DNA from: Linepithema humile
Lineage: Eukaryota; Arthropoda; Insecta; Hymenoptera; Formicidae
Assembly (NCBI RefSeq): GCF_040581485.1
Contig: NC_090134.1
Location: 21,351,698 to 21,415,697, forward strand
DNA length: 64,000 bases
Direction: 5' to 3'
Part shown: one piece after another, positions 25,901 to 40,308 of the stretch
Layout: every line of letters begins with the position of its first letter
Numbering within the stretch: the stretch's first letter is position 1
Notes under the pieces: generated by a model
The model's input: only the letters and a program-made list of their open reading frames with translations
Told to the model about the DNA's origin: nothing
Databases searched by the model: none
Made by a program: the position numbers and the translations under genes

Positions 25901-28900
25901 TTTCGTGAAAGGTCAAACTATTAAGAGTTCTTGCAGTTCCTGATAGATAAAACAAAGTGAGGTTTAATATTAATAGAGATTTAATATTAATAATTTAATA
26001 TTCATTGAACCAAAGAAAATATCTGTGGAAAACTGAGATGCCGCGATTCTAATTTGTTTTGCGAGAATTCCTTTATCATATTTTGTCAGATTTCAAGAGC
26101 TTTAGAGTTTTACAAAAGCTAAGTTGTACAAAAAGTTTTGCCTTGTGAAGAATAAAAATCATTTAGAGTGAAATTTTTCAATTAAATATAAAGCTGCGAT
26201 TCTCAATAGTTCATGAGTTTTTATGACACGCCAGCTTCAGATACACTGGTTAGTATGTTATTGTAAGAATTTTATAATAATACTCGTTAATTAATAAAAT
26301 TGTTTGCGCTAAAGTTAGTGTACTATTTCATAAAAATTCAAAGTATTGAGAATTCTGACTTGATTTTTAATAGTTCTTAATAGATAAAACAAATAATTAA
26401 AACCGTTCTCGCGTAATTCCGTAACTCTATTAAAAAATTCAGCAAGAATTCTATAGATAGAATATTTTTTTATAAAATTTATATCTCTTTCAAGAAAATA
26501 CCTCGTAACACGTATGTGACAAAAATTGTAAATAAATTCTCGCATTGATTCAATAAACACTAACTGCTTTTATTTATCAGAAATAATAAAATTATTTTTG
26601 AATACTGTTATTAAGATCAGAACCCTCAAAATAGTTTACTGAATTTCCACGAAATGATACGTTAGTTTCATATGCACTGCTATTTAAATACTAAAACTTT
26701 CAATTTTTTAATTACTTGCAACAGTATCGTAAATACAAAGTTTCAGCTGTCGGATTAAAAATTCTCAGAGGAAAAAATCACGGACGACTTGAAAATCGTA
26801 TTCTGAAAGGAGCGAGAAAACGACTGAGAAAACTGCGCATGCACGGAAGGAAATCCAACAAGCTCGAGTGCTCCACCGGTGCGGAGGATAAATTTTGTTT
26901 TACTCTTTTGCCATGCGCCAGCAGCACGTGTATACGCGCGTACACGTGTAAGCGTGTGTACGGGATGGTCTCGCAAAGGCGGAATCGCAGAGGCAGTTTC
27001 CAGGCGACCCCGGTGCGAATGCGGAGAGGCCGGCCGCCGGTTCTCTCTCCGGCATTTCTAGTAGCGTCTATCGATCCTATCGAGGCCGAGGGCTTCGACG
27101 ACGTCGACGGCCACCGCGCCGAATACATTTTCGCGCCAGGTGTTATCGAGGCGAGGTCCGCGTGTGTAGGCGGCACGATACATACACGTATATAAAAGCG
27201 CGCGTGGTGAAAAAAGGAGGAACGGTCGCCATTGCTCTCTCACGTGCGCGCGAGGCTACCGACGATGGCACTATTTTGCATTTCGCTCGATACCTACGGT
27301 CGGGAGCGTCGGTCGAACGGCCGAACAATGAGTCGCGTACGTGCGGATTTCAACGTGCAATGACGCAAACGCAATTTAAGACTGAATTCAAGCTAAAAAA
27401 TCGCCCGTGTTCCATTTTCTCGGTTTAGCAGGAGGACTCGATATGGAAAATAACCCGATTCTTTTCAATTCGATCGGGGCTCTCGCCGCCCCGAACTGCG
27501 AAGTCTTGAAAACTTCGTCCGCCCAATCTAATGATGAATAAATTATAAATACAGTACAGTCTTATAACGTATAAAGCGGCATTTCGGATTATAAGACAAG
27601 TTCGAAGTAATGAGTATGCGAAGATCGCTTAGCCAGATTATGCAGCCGCGCGCGGAGCATCGTTATTTTCTTATCGGGTTTTTCTAAAAATTCGGGAGGA
27701 GTTCCGAAGAAAATTGGATCGGTCGTGCCCAGAAATTTCGTGCCGTGCCCTCTCGTCGCCGTCGTCGTCGTGTTATTTTGGTCAAGCGAGAAATTACCAT
27801 GACAAAGCCCGAAATTGCCATCGGCCGAGCCGAGCTAAGCAGCGTGCGCCGCTGAAACACAGGGTGGATGCCGCGTGTGGTGGCGCGTGTGGTGCGGCGA
27901 CGACTCGCCTAATTGCAGGTGACGTGCGCACCGAATCCGCACTTTGGGCCGGAACACACACGTACACGCTGTGCGCACACGCAGCGTCCCCCTCTGGTAC
28001 AGAGGAACTTGCCCGAGAGTCGATAGTTTACCCGGAGGCGATTCGATCCGGAGCCATCGCAATTAGGCGCGACGAGTCGACCACGCGGATTCGCGCGAAG
28101 TGATTATTCGCGGTGAGCGCGAATAATTTGCGTGGAAACAAAAAAAAACATCATAGCGACCGCAAAAATTTTGCCACTGAAAAAGCGCGAGAATAGCAAG
28201 TGAATCTCGAGTGCGAGTAGCAGTACAGAAATATAATTCCTGTATATTTTCTCGGAAAAAGATGGATGTTATACGGGATGCGCTGCGGAACGCTCGCGAA
28301 TCCCCTGAGCAAGTTGGCTTTTCTTGCTCGGCGAAACGATTTTCGCTCTATATATCGGCGGCCTCGCGAAGGTAGGTAGGTTAGAAGGCAGATGCATATA
28401 CCTACGTATATATCGATCTGCAACTATGTAGGCGCCTACGTACATGAGAGACCGTCTATTTACCTCGCTACGCAGTGGATGTACATAAGCGTAGCTTCCA
28501 CTCTTCTCAACTTGGCGTCGCGCCTGCAGCCGCGGCAGATACATAGACGCGATCTATATAAGCCAAACACACATACCGTGGCAGCGGCTCTTTCACTGTC
28601 CTACATTGAAAATTGAAGGTCCTGCGGAAAATAGTACGACATGATGTAACGGAAGAGGCTGTTTATATCTCGTTACGCACGCCCACTTTTATAATAATAA
28701 TTAATCATATTTGAAATCATCTAAGTAGGATTGTTCATGTGAGACTTTAAAAGATGGTTGAGATATAAGATGTACATCGATTCAAGGGCGTTCCACAAAA
28801 ATCGATACTAAGCTTCTTCAATTTGAAATTCGAAATTTTTCACTACATTTTAATTTTACGTTTTTCAAATAATATTGTTAAACAGTTTTTGAAATTTAAC

Positions 28901-31190
28901 GCAAACCTTGCGAAAAAGTCTGCATTTCAATTCCGATTGTACACAGAATGTTCAGTAGTGGGAAAAAAATAACTCCGCAGCTGACAATAAAATCTGCGGA
29001 TGTACGTGCTGCTTCTGACTGGACAACAGATCAAATCCGAAAACAAACTGTGATAATGAAAATTGAAAAAGGAACTACAGTGAGAACCGGCGAGGCAAAC
29101 AGCAGAACTCCGTAACGATCCGACATCAAAATTGGGCGAACTTTAATATTTTTATTTTCAATGTCCTCGCCGTGCGTATCGAATTGCGGAATCGCGAAAA
29201 CGTTTCTCTCTGTTCCCTTGCCATCTGAATTTCCCTTCGAAACATAATACAAATAATGTTTTTTAGTATAAAAATATGAATCATATCGTAAGCTGAAGAA
29301 ATATAAATATAAGAGTATCAAGTCTAATAATTCCTCAAAAAAATATTATTTTATTATCGCGTCATGTGGACGATCCTCGCACACACGATCGAGGCGGAAT
29401 ATCAAAATATCGTGCGGCTGAATCGTTATGGCTTCGACGATATCGCACAGAATCGGTCGGACGAAGGAGAAACCGGAACGATCGTCCTGCGAAATTGTCA
29501 TCGTAAACTGCGTTGCTCGTTAAAACGCTAAATCGCGCAGGCGGCTCGCCGGTGCTAACGAGAAGTTCTAATGGTGCAATTAAGGAGCACCGGCAGGTGG
29601 GCCCGTGCAAACGCATCGTTGTTTGTTTGAACCCTGACCTCGGAGTTTTGACGGCGCCCTTGACTGCAAACGATTTCCGGAGACTATAGCGACGGAATGA
29701 CAAAGAAGCAATAACGAATGGACAACGTAAATTAATTTTTGCAAATTTTAGTCTCACCCTGCCTGCTGCATCGAAATTCAACGTCGATACTTTTGGGGAA
29801 AGAAATTTTATCCTAATAAAGATGGAAGGATTACTAGCGAGGAAACGTAAGATCAACGGTGATATGCGACGTTAACAGTAATTTCAGTATGTTAATATCG
29901 TCGGTCGCGTCGTCGTCGGCTCGTAGCACCTGCATTATCAGATTACTCGTGCAGCTGCATAGGGATCGCGCTGCACTTTATGAGCAGTTTATGCGCAGCT
30001 CACCTCCACCGAGTGTTTCGGATAAATCATATTTACTAGCCGAAACTGTCGGCTCTTGCGTCACCGGATCGCATTTATTCTCGCGACGGGAAGAAGCATA
30101 CAACAATAAGAAAGCGACTGCTACGCGAAATAAAGTAGCAAAATTTTCACCAAGTCACGCATATTTCCGCAGCATTCGCCATGCTGTGTTTTCTTCGGGC
30201 GCAGAAGACGTCTCGATAAAAATTCGAGTGGGTTTCGACTCGCCTAAAATTAAAAATAATTGTTCTTACTTCGCGGAAGAAGCTGCGAAGGAAACCGGTT
30301 CGACGATACATTTTTTTTGATTATAGGAATGACCGAGGAGGTGGAGCTCGCAATATGACGCTAAAAAACCACAAGTGACTCCATAAAATATCTATCCGAT
30401 GGTGCACCTCGGGCGAAGGCGCGCCGCCGTGGAGATCGCATTATGAAAATGCATCCGTCAAGTCTAATATTTCGTGGGTGATGCAGTGGCTTACGACCTG
30501 CCATAAAATGTGCACTATTGCGCAGGCACTCGGGAATATTTGCGAGAACCTCCGCTAAGATGCGCAAGACAAACTCTACTCACTTAAAAAGCTATATATT
30601 TTTCACTTTTTTATCTTTATCTCTAATACGCTTTGAATAGTTTTGGAAATATATAATCTTCGGAACCGGACAGAACTATTTAATTCTTTAAGAGCAGAAA
30701 TTTTTTCAGCAAATATAAGCACGACATGTTTATCTCGATACCGGTCAAAAGCTAATCTTCGAGATAGTTAATCGTCGGCTGTGCATTCCGTTACAACCTC
30801 TGACTGGCAGCCATAAATTTTCCGGCAACCTGAGAGCTCCGTGGTATTTTCGGGGAACGAAGATAACAAGCTGGATTGGTCAGGAAAAATAGCGGGCCAT
30901 CTACCAAACTCTCATCGCACACCCTCGTGAAATATTAGCAGGATGCAGCGGCGATGATGATCACGCGCGTACGCGAATACATATGGACAAGAAATTCGTG
31001 ACCTAGATAGCCTGGAAGACGAGATGGCGTAACATTCCTGCAACCGTATTACCTATGTTACAAAAAAAGAATCGTGCCGTCAGATATGCCACGACTCGTG
31101 ATCTTAATGGCGCGCGTGATGTATGTTCGAAATTTTGCTCTACAATTTTCTAGTCAAAACTGTTTTTTGTATTTTTTCCTAAAAACAATA
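22998..31190. other. Unannotated mixed-composition DNA
   Basis: CpG-rich blocks at 24700-25130, 26820-27350 and 27640-28130 contain overlapping frames on both strands. The strongest plus-strand acceptor/donor pair is at 25636-25733. TATATAAAAG (27189) and TATATAAG (28555) lack a good initiator at the right distance. No coding gene is supported. Confidence 0.4.
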
Positions 31191-31326
31191 AAGAAAATTT
31201 TGTAGCAATGTCTTTTAACCTTTAACAAATTCAATTATCAGAATCTACATATACATTATTCAATTTCGAATGTAAAGTTTTGATTCGGATAATTAAATTT
31301 GTTAAAAGGCATCGATCGAAAATTCT
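31191..31326. repeat. Imperfect inverted repeat
   Basis: Arms of about 46-55 nt (31191-31245 and 31281-31326) pair around a loop of about 35 nt. The shared blocks are 'aagaa.ttt', 'ttttaac', 'aacaaattcaattatc.gaatc' and their complements. The left arm carries a small duplication-like insertion ('aaccttt'). It may be an old MITE or simply a hairpin-forming AT-rich sequence. It is non-coding. Confidence 0.45.
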
Positions 31327-34300
31327 TATTTTATATCATTATTTATATATGTTAATTAATTATCAATAAAGACATCGCGCAACTTATCAATATTGATAGT
31401 TTCGAGTTTACTCCTCGACGTACAACAAATTCAGATAAGCGATGATTTATCAATCGCACAAAAAAACTATCGGAACCTTCGGCAACGTCCGCGTTAAGTG
31501 GAAAGGTCGACGTATGTGCAGACCGCCGCTGCGGTGTACTGTTAATCGCGTGATCCCAAGGCCGCAATCGCGCGATCGCGGTGTCGTCCTCGAAATGTGA
31601 GCCCGAATCTCGCATATATTTTCGCATTTGATTTTCGAGTTCACACGATTCGCCGGTTCGCTCGACGCAACGCCAAGAATAAGATAATCGTGAATTACAA
31701 ACGTAAGACAATTTTTCATAATTTAAAATTCTAAAATGTAGAATGCTTGCCACATTTTATATAGATACTTGCTATCTCTAATGCGTTCGGATGGATCTGC
31801 ATGTATGTTATAAAGGCCATTCTTTCTAGACACTGCGCAGTGCGAAAAGCGGAATGTAACTCAATCCCGATTCCTTCAGAGTCTAAGGATGAGAGAAAAA
31901 GAGTGAATGGTCTTTATTTCTTTCTGGCCGAGCCTTGCTACTGTTAAACTACACACTATGCCATTGCACGTGAAATGCAAGAAGTAGTAGCAAAAGTAAT
32001 AGTAACAAAATAACACTAATAACTAAAATTAAAGAATATCTCGTGAATAATCTTGAATTAATGGTATGAATTAAATTTTCCTAATCACTGCTTTGGCTAT
32101 CCGCCCCTTCCATCGCTTTCCATCCCATGAAAGCTCAAAAAGCGGATGAACAGCACCGATCGCAATTAATAGTGCGATAATACGATATTATACATCGACG
32201 AGGGAACAATACACGGTATCATGCACGATGTTATAAGAGGCGATATGAAAGTGACAGTTTACAAAATTGGCAAAGCGTAAATTCCCGCCATTGGCCCTAT
32301 CCGGCACCAACGAAACAGCGTTATCGGGCACGCTCCCAATATCCGACTACCGAACTATAATTAAGCTCTATTCTTTGTGTGGAAATTAATTCAATGCCGG
32401 GGACGGTGCGGCGAAGCCACGCGGAAATCCGCGTGCCGGCCGAGCAAACGCCGGCCGACCGGGGCTACCATAAAGCGCGATCCTAATTTGGTTTTTCAAC
32501 GGTTGCCATGCGTGTGTGGACTCAACTTTTTGTTTTTTAATCTTGACGCTATTTTTGCCGGATAAAACGCGAAATGCGCAGCCTGTTAAGTGATGCGCAA
32601 TTTAAAACGTGTCGCGCGCCGCTCGATTTTCGTGCCACATTTCACGCACCAAATATTCTGTCGCTTGATATTTGCGTTAAATTTATACATTGGTTATTTT
32701 TTCGAGCACACTCTCGCGAAATAAACAGAATGATAATCGCGCCCCGGGTACGAGTAAAAGTTCTCATATTTTCTCCCAGTTTACGCGAATGTTTTTGTCC
32801 AGGCGTTCGCAGACACATCGGCACAACGTGCAACATTTTCGTAAAAGCTTATAATTCTTACTTTAAGCACGTACTTTTTTTAAACAGATTATACAGAATG
32901 ATCTCGTAATCGTTTTTCGAGCAGCGAGTATCGTCAGCGGCGATAACAACTTTGATGTTTAAATGCGTGAAAAAAAAAATGACGAGGAAACGTGGCCGGG
33001 AAGACGTGGACTCGCGCGAGTGCAGCGCGAAACGCTTAGGCGCAGTAATCGTATATTCATGCTCGAGCGCACCGATGGAGTGCGCGCGCCATACCGAAAA
33101 TATCAATATGCACGGAACGCCGCGCGAGTCGTGATACAGGAAGCTGACTCGCTCGCTCCGCTCGCTCGCACGACTCATGTGCATGTGCGTAACTACACGC
33201 ACGCAAGGATACATACGTTCCAGCGATATTACGCACGCATTTACACGTTCTCGGCTTCCCCTCCGTAGCGCTACGTCCCTACTACCTCTCGGCAAGGCAA
33301 TGCAAACCCCCTCTGAGTGCCCCTCCCGTGTTCGCGCAGGCCCCTCTCCGACGACGCGGATCCCACTATCTCGTCATCCCGCCGTCCTTCTCCTCTCCGT
33401 TCCTCTCGCTACCTGTCGTCTCCCTTTCGGGCGTCTCTCACCTGCGACGAACAACATCGGTTCGTCGTCTATAAACTCCGTGGGTCTGCTCTCGCGGCGT
33501 GGAAGGACGGCAAGATGCGAAACGAGAGAAGGAAAAGGAAGTTCGCGACGAAGGGGAGGGATAGAGCAGACCGAGCGCCGTCTGAAGAACCTACCGCTAT
33601 CTTTCCGCCTGTCCTTTCTCCGCGCGCCGATCTACCTGGCGACCTCCTCTCTTCCAGGTCGGTCAGCCTGTCTCGCACGAGAGTGCTGCTGTGCTTATCG
33701 CGCGTCGTTCTTACTAGGCATGCTGCCGGTAAGAGAGAACGCCGGTACTGTCCTAGACAAAAGCCGTCGGGCTGCTTGTCGCCACGAGTCGACTTCCATA
33801 TCATCGGCGTCGCGGCAGCGTGTTTACACGATCCCGACGCGACGAGAAAAACGAAATCCTGATAATCCGTTCGATACCGACGAAATTGAGACTTTCAGCC
33901 CGATGAAATTGAAATTTTTGGAAACCGATTACATCGCTTGAAAAAACAATGAGACACCGTATATTACAATGCAAAATCCGGGACAAACAGTCTCTCTCTC
34001 CGTGCGCAACGATTTCAATAAATATTATTTATAGAAAATTCATAGAAATATAAAACAAAAATTACACCTCGAAAATTTTCGTTTATCACCCACGAGATCA
34101 GTTGTTACGCTTTTACAAGAAGGATCGCGTAATTATTGAAAACGATGATTTTGTCGAAGATTATAAAGGTCGAAAGAGAACTGAAGATATTCTAAACTGG
34201 ACATTTTTCTTATCTCCCAATAGATACCAGAGAGATTATCAACACGATAGAGTAGCTATTATTCTTTTCTTCGTCCCATTTTCAGGCTTATCGACAGACG

Positions 34301-35205
34301 TCGAAAGATTTTTGGCGGCCGTTCGTTCCGCTAGAAAATATTCGTCGCACGTCGTCTACGTTAAGTTGGCTTTAGCACAGGAATTGATGCCTATAGTAAT
34401 CTCGATACGCATAATTAAAGAATTTACATATCTAAACTGCCTATTGCGACGTATAATTGTAACACTGAAATATCCTATGTTATTACGCAAATGGCCTTGC
34501 TGCGTTTCGATCTGCTTTGTACAACGTAACTATTATTAATATCTCACTCTGATGCGATTGTTATTAATATCTAGCGTGGAATATCCGCTATTAATACATA
34601 ACGGTTTCCATATAGAGACTGCTCGATATTGCCCTTAACGAAGATTGTCCTCGCGGCTATCGATATTCTATTTATAGAATGCGCAATTATTACAAGCTTC
34701 TTAGCACGCGCATTAGGAAACAGGGGAATTTTCCCGGCGTTCGATTTTCTAAGACTTTTGGATACAATAGGCTGAAGTCAAGGTTGAATTTAATTTCTTC
34801 CGATCGCATAATTTATTAAACGTCCGCACCGCTTAATCTTATTGATCGACGAGTCGAAATGTAACGCGTTCTTCGCGTAAAATTGTCGCAAGTTTAGAAA
34901 TCCTTCGAAAGTTTTGTCTTCTTACAATTGTCTCAACAGCACGGCTTACGAAATAAATCTTGTTTCAAATGAAAGTACCAAATTCTCGCGCAGAACCAGG
35001 ACAAGTCTATTTCGGGTTTCAAACGTACCTACTTCGTAGATACAGTCGCCGCGTGTGGCATCATTGTGCCTGAGACGCGCTCATACTTTCTATAACGTAA
35101 TTGCTCACCGGGAGCTCTCTTCACGAGGTGGAAGGTAAGAGAAGACGGGTGGGCTACACACAGGAGAAGGTCGATTCGTTGTTATTACGTGACACCGTTA
35201 CGCAA
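31327..35205. other. Unannotated DNA with a CpG-rich block
   Basis: 33000-33850 is CpG-rich with long low-complexity frames on both strands (up to 254 codons, Arg/Ser/Pro/Leu-rich). A frame at 34102-34539 contains a very good splice acceptor at 34285. No gene is called. Confidence 0.4.
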
Positions 35206-35254
35206 CCGCCGCCGCCGCCGCCGCCGCCGCCGTCGCCGCCGCCGTCGTCGTCGT
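35206..35254. repeat. (CCG/GTC)n trinucleotide repeat
   Basis: CCG repeats with a few GTC interruptions. In one frame it would encode a poly-proline run and in another poly-arginine. Frames crossing it are therefore long by composition only, and I do not call a gene here. Confidence 0.95.
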
Positions 35255-35776
35255 GTCGTTCGGCCGCGTGTCTTCGCACACGCACGCGTATATTGCAGAC
35301 AAGCACGTTTCATCGAAATTACCCAATATTCACAAAATTCGCGACAACTCGAGAACCCCGCTGCTATCGAGACGGCTTCTTGTCTTGCGACACATTTCAC
35401 AAATTTTACGTCCTTCGAAATTAATCGCCGTTCTCTTAAAAAAAAAAATATCATCAATCAGTAAAAATAAGTTTTTAATTTTGTTTCAACGTAATTTCTC
35501 AAGATTCGCAAGACTCAGATCAATCAATATGTTTCTACATCGTGATTATTTAGCTTCGAAAATTATTTAGCTCGAACCGCTTTGAACAGAATCTTAGTGA
35601 TGATGCGTTTCTCTTGAAGAATGTCGAAAGCGTATAATTCTATGAGCTACTCGGGATGCATCGGTACTGTTGACGGTCGAACCGACCTTTTAGCCGCTCG
35701 TCGGACAAACAAGCTGTCCGACTTATAGCACGATCAAAGCGAGACAGAAATATACGCGCAAGAATCAGACGAAGGG

Positions 35777-35830
35777 ACCGAGAACGAGAGAGAGAGAGAG
35801 ACAGCGAGAGGGGCAAAGAGGGAGAGAGAA
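35777..35830 (+). promoter_or_regulatory. GAGA-rich tract
   Basis: Repeated GAGAGAG with short interruptions, followed by a CpG-rich block to about 36130. Same interpretation as the tract at 10178. Confidence 0.4.
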
Positions 35831-36655
35831 TCAGATGGTTGAGGTGGACGGCGACGGAGGGAACGACAGAGAGTATCCGCTAGAACGCGAGAGGGAGAGC
35901 AAATAATAGAAGGAGGGCGAGGCGGTCACTTGTTGCGATCCTGTTAGTTCACCTCTTCGCCAACCGCCTCTTCGTCTTTGCTCCGTTCTCCGTGCTCGTC
36001 GTCGGTTTTCTGCGCGTCGAGACACCGCGCTGCATCACGTCGCGTCAAAAGAGAAGCGGTGCCGCTAGACGAACAACAAGGGGACGTGCGTCTATTTTGC
36101 AGGGTGCGCCGCCGTGCACACGTACCAGCTACCTACCTACGGAACCGTCTACAAAGTGGAAAATGTACGAGAGCTACTAACTCGAAGAAGCTGGAAGCAG
36201 CTCATATTGTTATTCATATTAGATAATATTATCGTACTATTCGTATCGTATACCATAATATCGCATATTAATTATACGAAAATACAATTGGACACAAATC
36301 AGACACAATTTATCTAAGGAAAAAACAGAAGACTCTGTGAACAATAGTTATTGAAAAATGTATCGAGAAAAGTAGAACCATCGGATTAGACATGAAAAAC
36401 TAAATTTAAAAAACAAAAGCATTCTACATAAATTTAGTATATCGACTTCGTCTTTCGAGCAACGTGCAGACATTTTCCGCCGAAAGAATTTTGTACGAGA
36501 ATCTCGTATCATCGTCAATGGACACGTATCTCGCCGTATGCAGGCCGAGAAGAGCCACGCCGTCATAACAAGGTTATTACCCGCCTAACTCCCGAGAGCG
36601 TACATAATGTACCTTACCAAGATTCGGTCGGTATATTCTCTTTCTCCCACGTTTT

Positions 36656-36690
36656 CTGTCTCTCTCTCCCCCCCTCTCTCTCCCTCTCTC
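36656..36690 (-). promoter_or_regulatory. GAGA-rich tract (minus strand)
   Basis: CTCTCT runs with a C-run on the plus strand, so GAGAGA on the minus strand, at the edge of the CpG-rich block 36690-37330. Confidence 0.35.
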
Positions 36691-37982
36691 GGCTGCTCCA
36701 TTGCATCGAGAACGCGCCGAGAAGCATACTCTCCGCACAGAACTCGTACGGCGAGTCGCGAAACTATAGGCGCGCCGGATGCGGCCGATCGTCTCGCTAG
36801 AGCGGCCGCGAGCCGAGTCAATACATACGCGGTCCAACGGGGCTATGAACTATTGACACGCATAGCGGGGGCTTATTATTGGCCCGCCCGAAACAGCGCG
36901 ATACAGCACCGCCGCGGTCGATAGTTTTCCCGGAGTGTCGGCGCGACGCGACGCGCGGCAGTCGGGGGATCTAATGCCGGCCCCGTATAATTATTGCGTA
37001 ATTAGCAAATTTGAGCACCACGGCCGGATCGATAATCGTAAATTATCGGGATTGGTCAGCCGAGGCTGATGCATTGCCCACGGCGAAGCACACCGGCGCG
37101 GCGCGCGGCCGCGCGCCGCGATATTGTTGCTCTCTCCGCCGTATCGTTATATGCGTGCCTGGACACTCGTGTGTGCCTTTATTGATGCACTCGCGCACGT
37201 ACCTGCCTCTACGGACAAACTACCAATCGGGTTTTCGGCTTCCGCGGCGTTTGCCGGCGCGCCTATAGTTGAACCGCGATCGCGTCTTGGCGACGAAAGA
37301 ACTTCTGCGATTAACGCGATCAAACGGTCCGTGATTTTACTATGCACACTTTATCAAATTTATTCAACTTGGCGGTGAACATTTTCTCGAAATTTGGATA
37401 GTAGAATACCGCTCGTGTACTCGACAACCTTTTAATTTAATCCCTGGTTAGTTTTTGATGAATGAAGATTATTGAGCGCGCGCGGCGAATAGTCGCAAAG
37501 TTATTTCCCGACACAGGATACATAGTACACTGAATTCTGTCCTCGGTTTATATTTTATGGCGTAAACCGCCGGAGAGCCGACGATATCGTTCGACAAAAA
37601 CGTTATCGAGACACGACACGCGCAAAACCGAGCGAGCGGCGAGCCTTGATTACGAACATTTTCGCCTAGCAAACCGACGAGTTCAGGGTTTTGCTGGATC
37701 GCAACAAGCGACGCGGGGTCGTGGCACGGGGATGATGATTCCACGCTCGGTTAATATCTGCAATCGACGCCCTCCTCGCTCTCGCCCCTCCCCGCTCCGA
37801 CGACGATCGAGCGCGTGCACGCGTGTGCGTCGCGCGCGCGTTCGCGGCGCGCGGATAATAATTATTTTCGTAATTTCCTGGCATTCCGCGCGACGAGCCC
37901 ATCAATCCGAAAATCGTATAAACCGACTGTCACATTCACGCCCAAATTCAAAATACAGAGGGATGGTCTCCGGCCCCAGCGT

Positions 37983-38000
37983 CGCGCGCGCGCGCGCGCG
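37983..38000. repeat. (CG)9 tract
   Basis: Nine uninterrupted CG dinucleotides inside a CpG-rich block. Survival of such a tract shows that CpG decay by methylation is weak here. It has Z-DNA-forming potential. Confidence 0.95.
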
Positions 38001-40286
38001 TCCTCGCGGCCCGTCAAATACCATTTAATCCCCCGTGAAATCCGGTTTAATTTCGCCCGGCACAATATCCCCGGGAGTCTGCCGTCGAATTCGCCGCCCA
38101 CGCCGCGGCGAATCGAAATCTTTCACCGTCATCTTCCGCCGGAAAATGTTTCGTTTTCCCCGTGTACGAACATCGAGCACGGGACCGAGCGAAATCAAAC
38201 TTCGCCGAGGTAGCGGTGCGAGATCGATACGCGAAACGGTCGTAAAAATGTTTTCCGTCAAATCCGCAACGTCATCTTATTTCCCGCTATGTATTTTTAT
38301 CTAACTCTTGCTTCTAATTAATTATCGCAATAATTACCCATTGTGATTTTATATCGTTGCTCTTTCGAGAATACTCTTTCGGATAAAAATTTTGGCCGAA
38401 AAGATATATCACCGATATATTTATTATTGCGTAAAGCAATGAAATATCAGTCGAATCATTACATGATTTGTATACGATTTCGCAACAGAAAGAGATACAA
38501 TCGTACGGCCGATGTGTGCTTCCTCCAAATTTTGCGACACTGCGGGTCGTTTCTCTCCTCTCATTCCCGCGCGCCAATTTATACCGCCGCCAGTTTCTCG
38601 ACCCCGTATGTTTGTATATGCTAACGCGCTACATGCCGTAATATCAGGCCGCGAGAGGTGGGCAACTACGAAGCCGGCAACCGACGGCCGATACTGTACG
38701 TCGCGCGCGCGATAGAGCCGCGTCCGATATTGAAAATCCACCGGCGAGAGGACTCCCTCCGGAAACGGTGCGTCGACGCGTCAATCATGCATATGAGAAC
38801 CGAGTTTCGAAAAAGTCGCATTTTTTTGCGCGCGACAAGCACATATCTGCGACGCGATTCGCTATTCTCTCAACCAGACGCTTATTTCGAGATATCAAAA
38901 GTGTGTATAAAATAACAAAATGTAAAGAGTAACATAATTGTATTAGTAAATAATGGACGAGTCATGTAGATACGCTCCCTTCTTTCGTATAAAATAAATA
39001 TCTATCTTCAGAAAATATAGAAATTTTTATCGCAAACAAAACGAATTTGTATATCTTTATAGAAATCGCAATTATCGCGAAAATCAGATTTATCTGTGAT
39101 AGATAGCGTTGATTTACAAAACTCGTAGTTACACGCTCGAAATGCAAGATGGACTGAATATGATAATAACGCAGTCGGAGCACAGATAGATAAAATCGTA
39201 ATACTTATACATGCGTTCTATATGTCGCAGCGCGATTTAAATGTTACAAAATTCCACGTGCCTTGATCTTTGATTCGCTTTGGCGAATCGAATAATCTTT
39301 TTTTGTTTGTATAAAAAGATCCATAGAAGTAATCATAAAAGACGCGCGCGTGATATAAAAGAAATTGAAGACAATGATTGAAGCACGATCGCGATACCAA
39401 GCAATCTTGTATCGCGGATAAACTGCGTTGACAAAATAAATCAATGTTAGTCCTCCCAAAAAAAAAAAAACACACAAGTCCCATTAAAATCGAATTAACT
39501 GGAGTAAAATTAAATACACAATTTCATCTACGATTCGCAGCCTACATTTTAATAGTAAAATTTCTCAAAACTGAATGATTGCAATTCCAGACAATTCGAT
39601 CCATTCCATTTCAGTTGTATGTCCGCTATCGTGACTGCTATGTTCGCACGCGTTTGTATGACACGCAAGATCACGCATAGTCGGTGGTGACGATCGGTTA
39701 ATTGCCGACTTAGCACGCGGAGGATCTCGCTTGAGTAAAGAAACAGCGGAGAAATAACAACGACGGGGAGTTGAAAAGCAAGAATGGCAGGCGAACGGTG
39801 TCGCGTGATCACGATCGTATTCTGTATATATTCTAGAACATGCACGAGTAGAGAGCCGCGCGTGTGATCGTCGCGGAGCTTGACCGAGGTGGCTACTCGA
39901 AGCGGGTTAGAGAACGCCGGCGGAACGGAGCGAGAGAAGGCCGATGTGAGAGTGAAGTCGGAAGGAGAAGTTGCGAAGAGATCAGCGGGGGAAGGATGGA
40001 GGGGGGAGAGCGAGGGGAACAGGAGTGCGATAGCGGCGTGCAACGCGGTGCGTTACACCTGCGGGAGTGCAATCGCCACTACATTGCACCGTGTGGGCGC
40101 GGTGGAGTCATCTCTCGGCGATCTCCGAAGTGACCTGCCTTTCCTACCCCCCCCCCCTCCCCCTGCCCCCGTCGTTGTCGTTACCCCCCTACGCCGACCA
40201 CGAACGAGTTCTCTTCCTCTCTTCAGAGGCACGTCTCTAAACCTAAACCAGCCTAGCTTCACCGTACTTCATCCTCTCCTCTGCGA

Positions 40287-40308
40287 GCGCGCGCGCGCGC
40301 GCGCGCGA
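40287..40308. repeat. (GC)11 tract
   Basis: Eleven uninterrupted GC dinucleotides in a CpG-rich block, comparable to the tract at 37983. Confidence 0.95.

Noticed and set aside
33430..33470. Possible third minus-strand ratchet point (CGTCGCAG|GTGAGAG)
   Set aside because: The upstream tract is full of G and the donor deviates from GTRAGT. Much weaker than the two accepted sites.
33177..33941. Longest open frame in the window (254 codons, plus strand)
   Set aside because: It lies in CpG-rich DNA with equally long frames on both strands, is Arg/Ser/Pro/Leu-rich, and shows no domain or ordered motif. Stop codons are rare here because of composition.
35101..35570. Frames with poly-proline or poly-arginine
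   Set aside because: They arise only from the CCG trinucleotide repeat.
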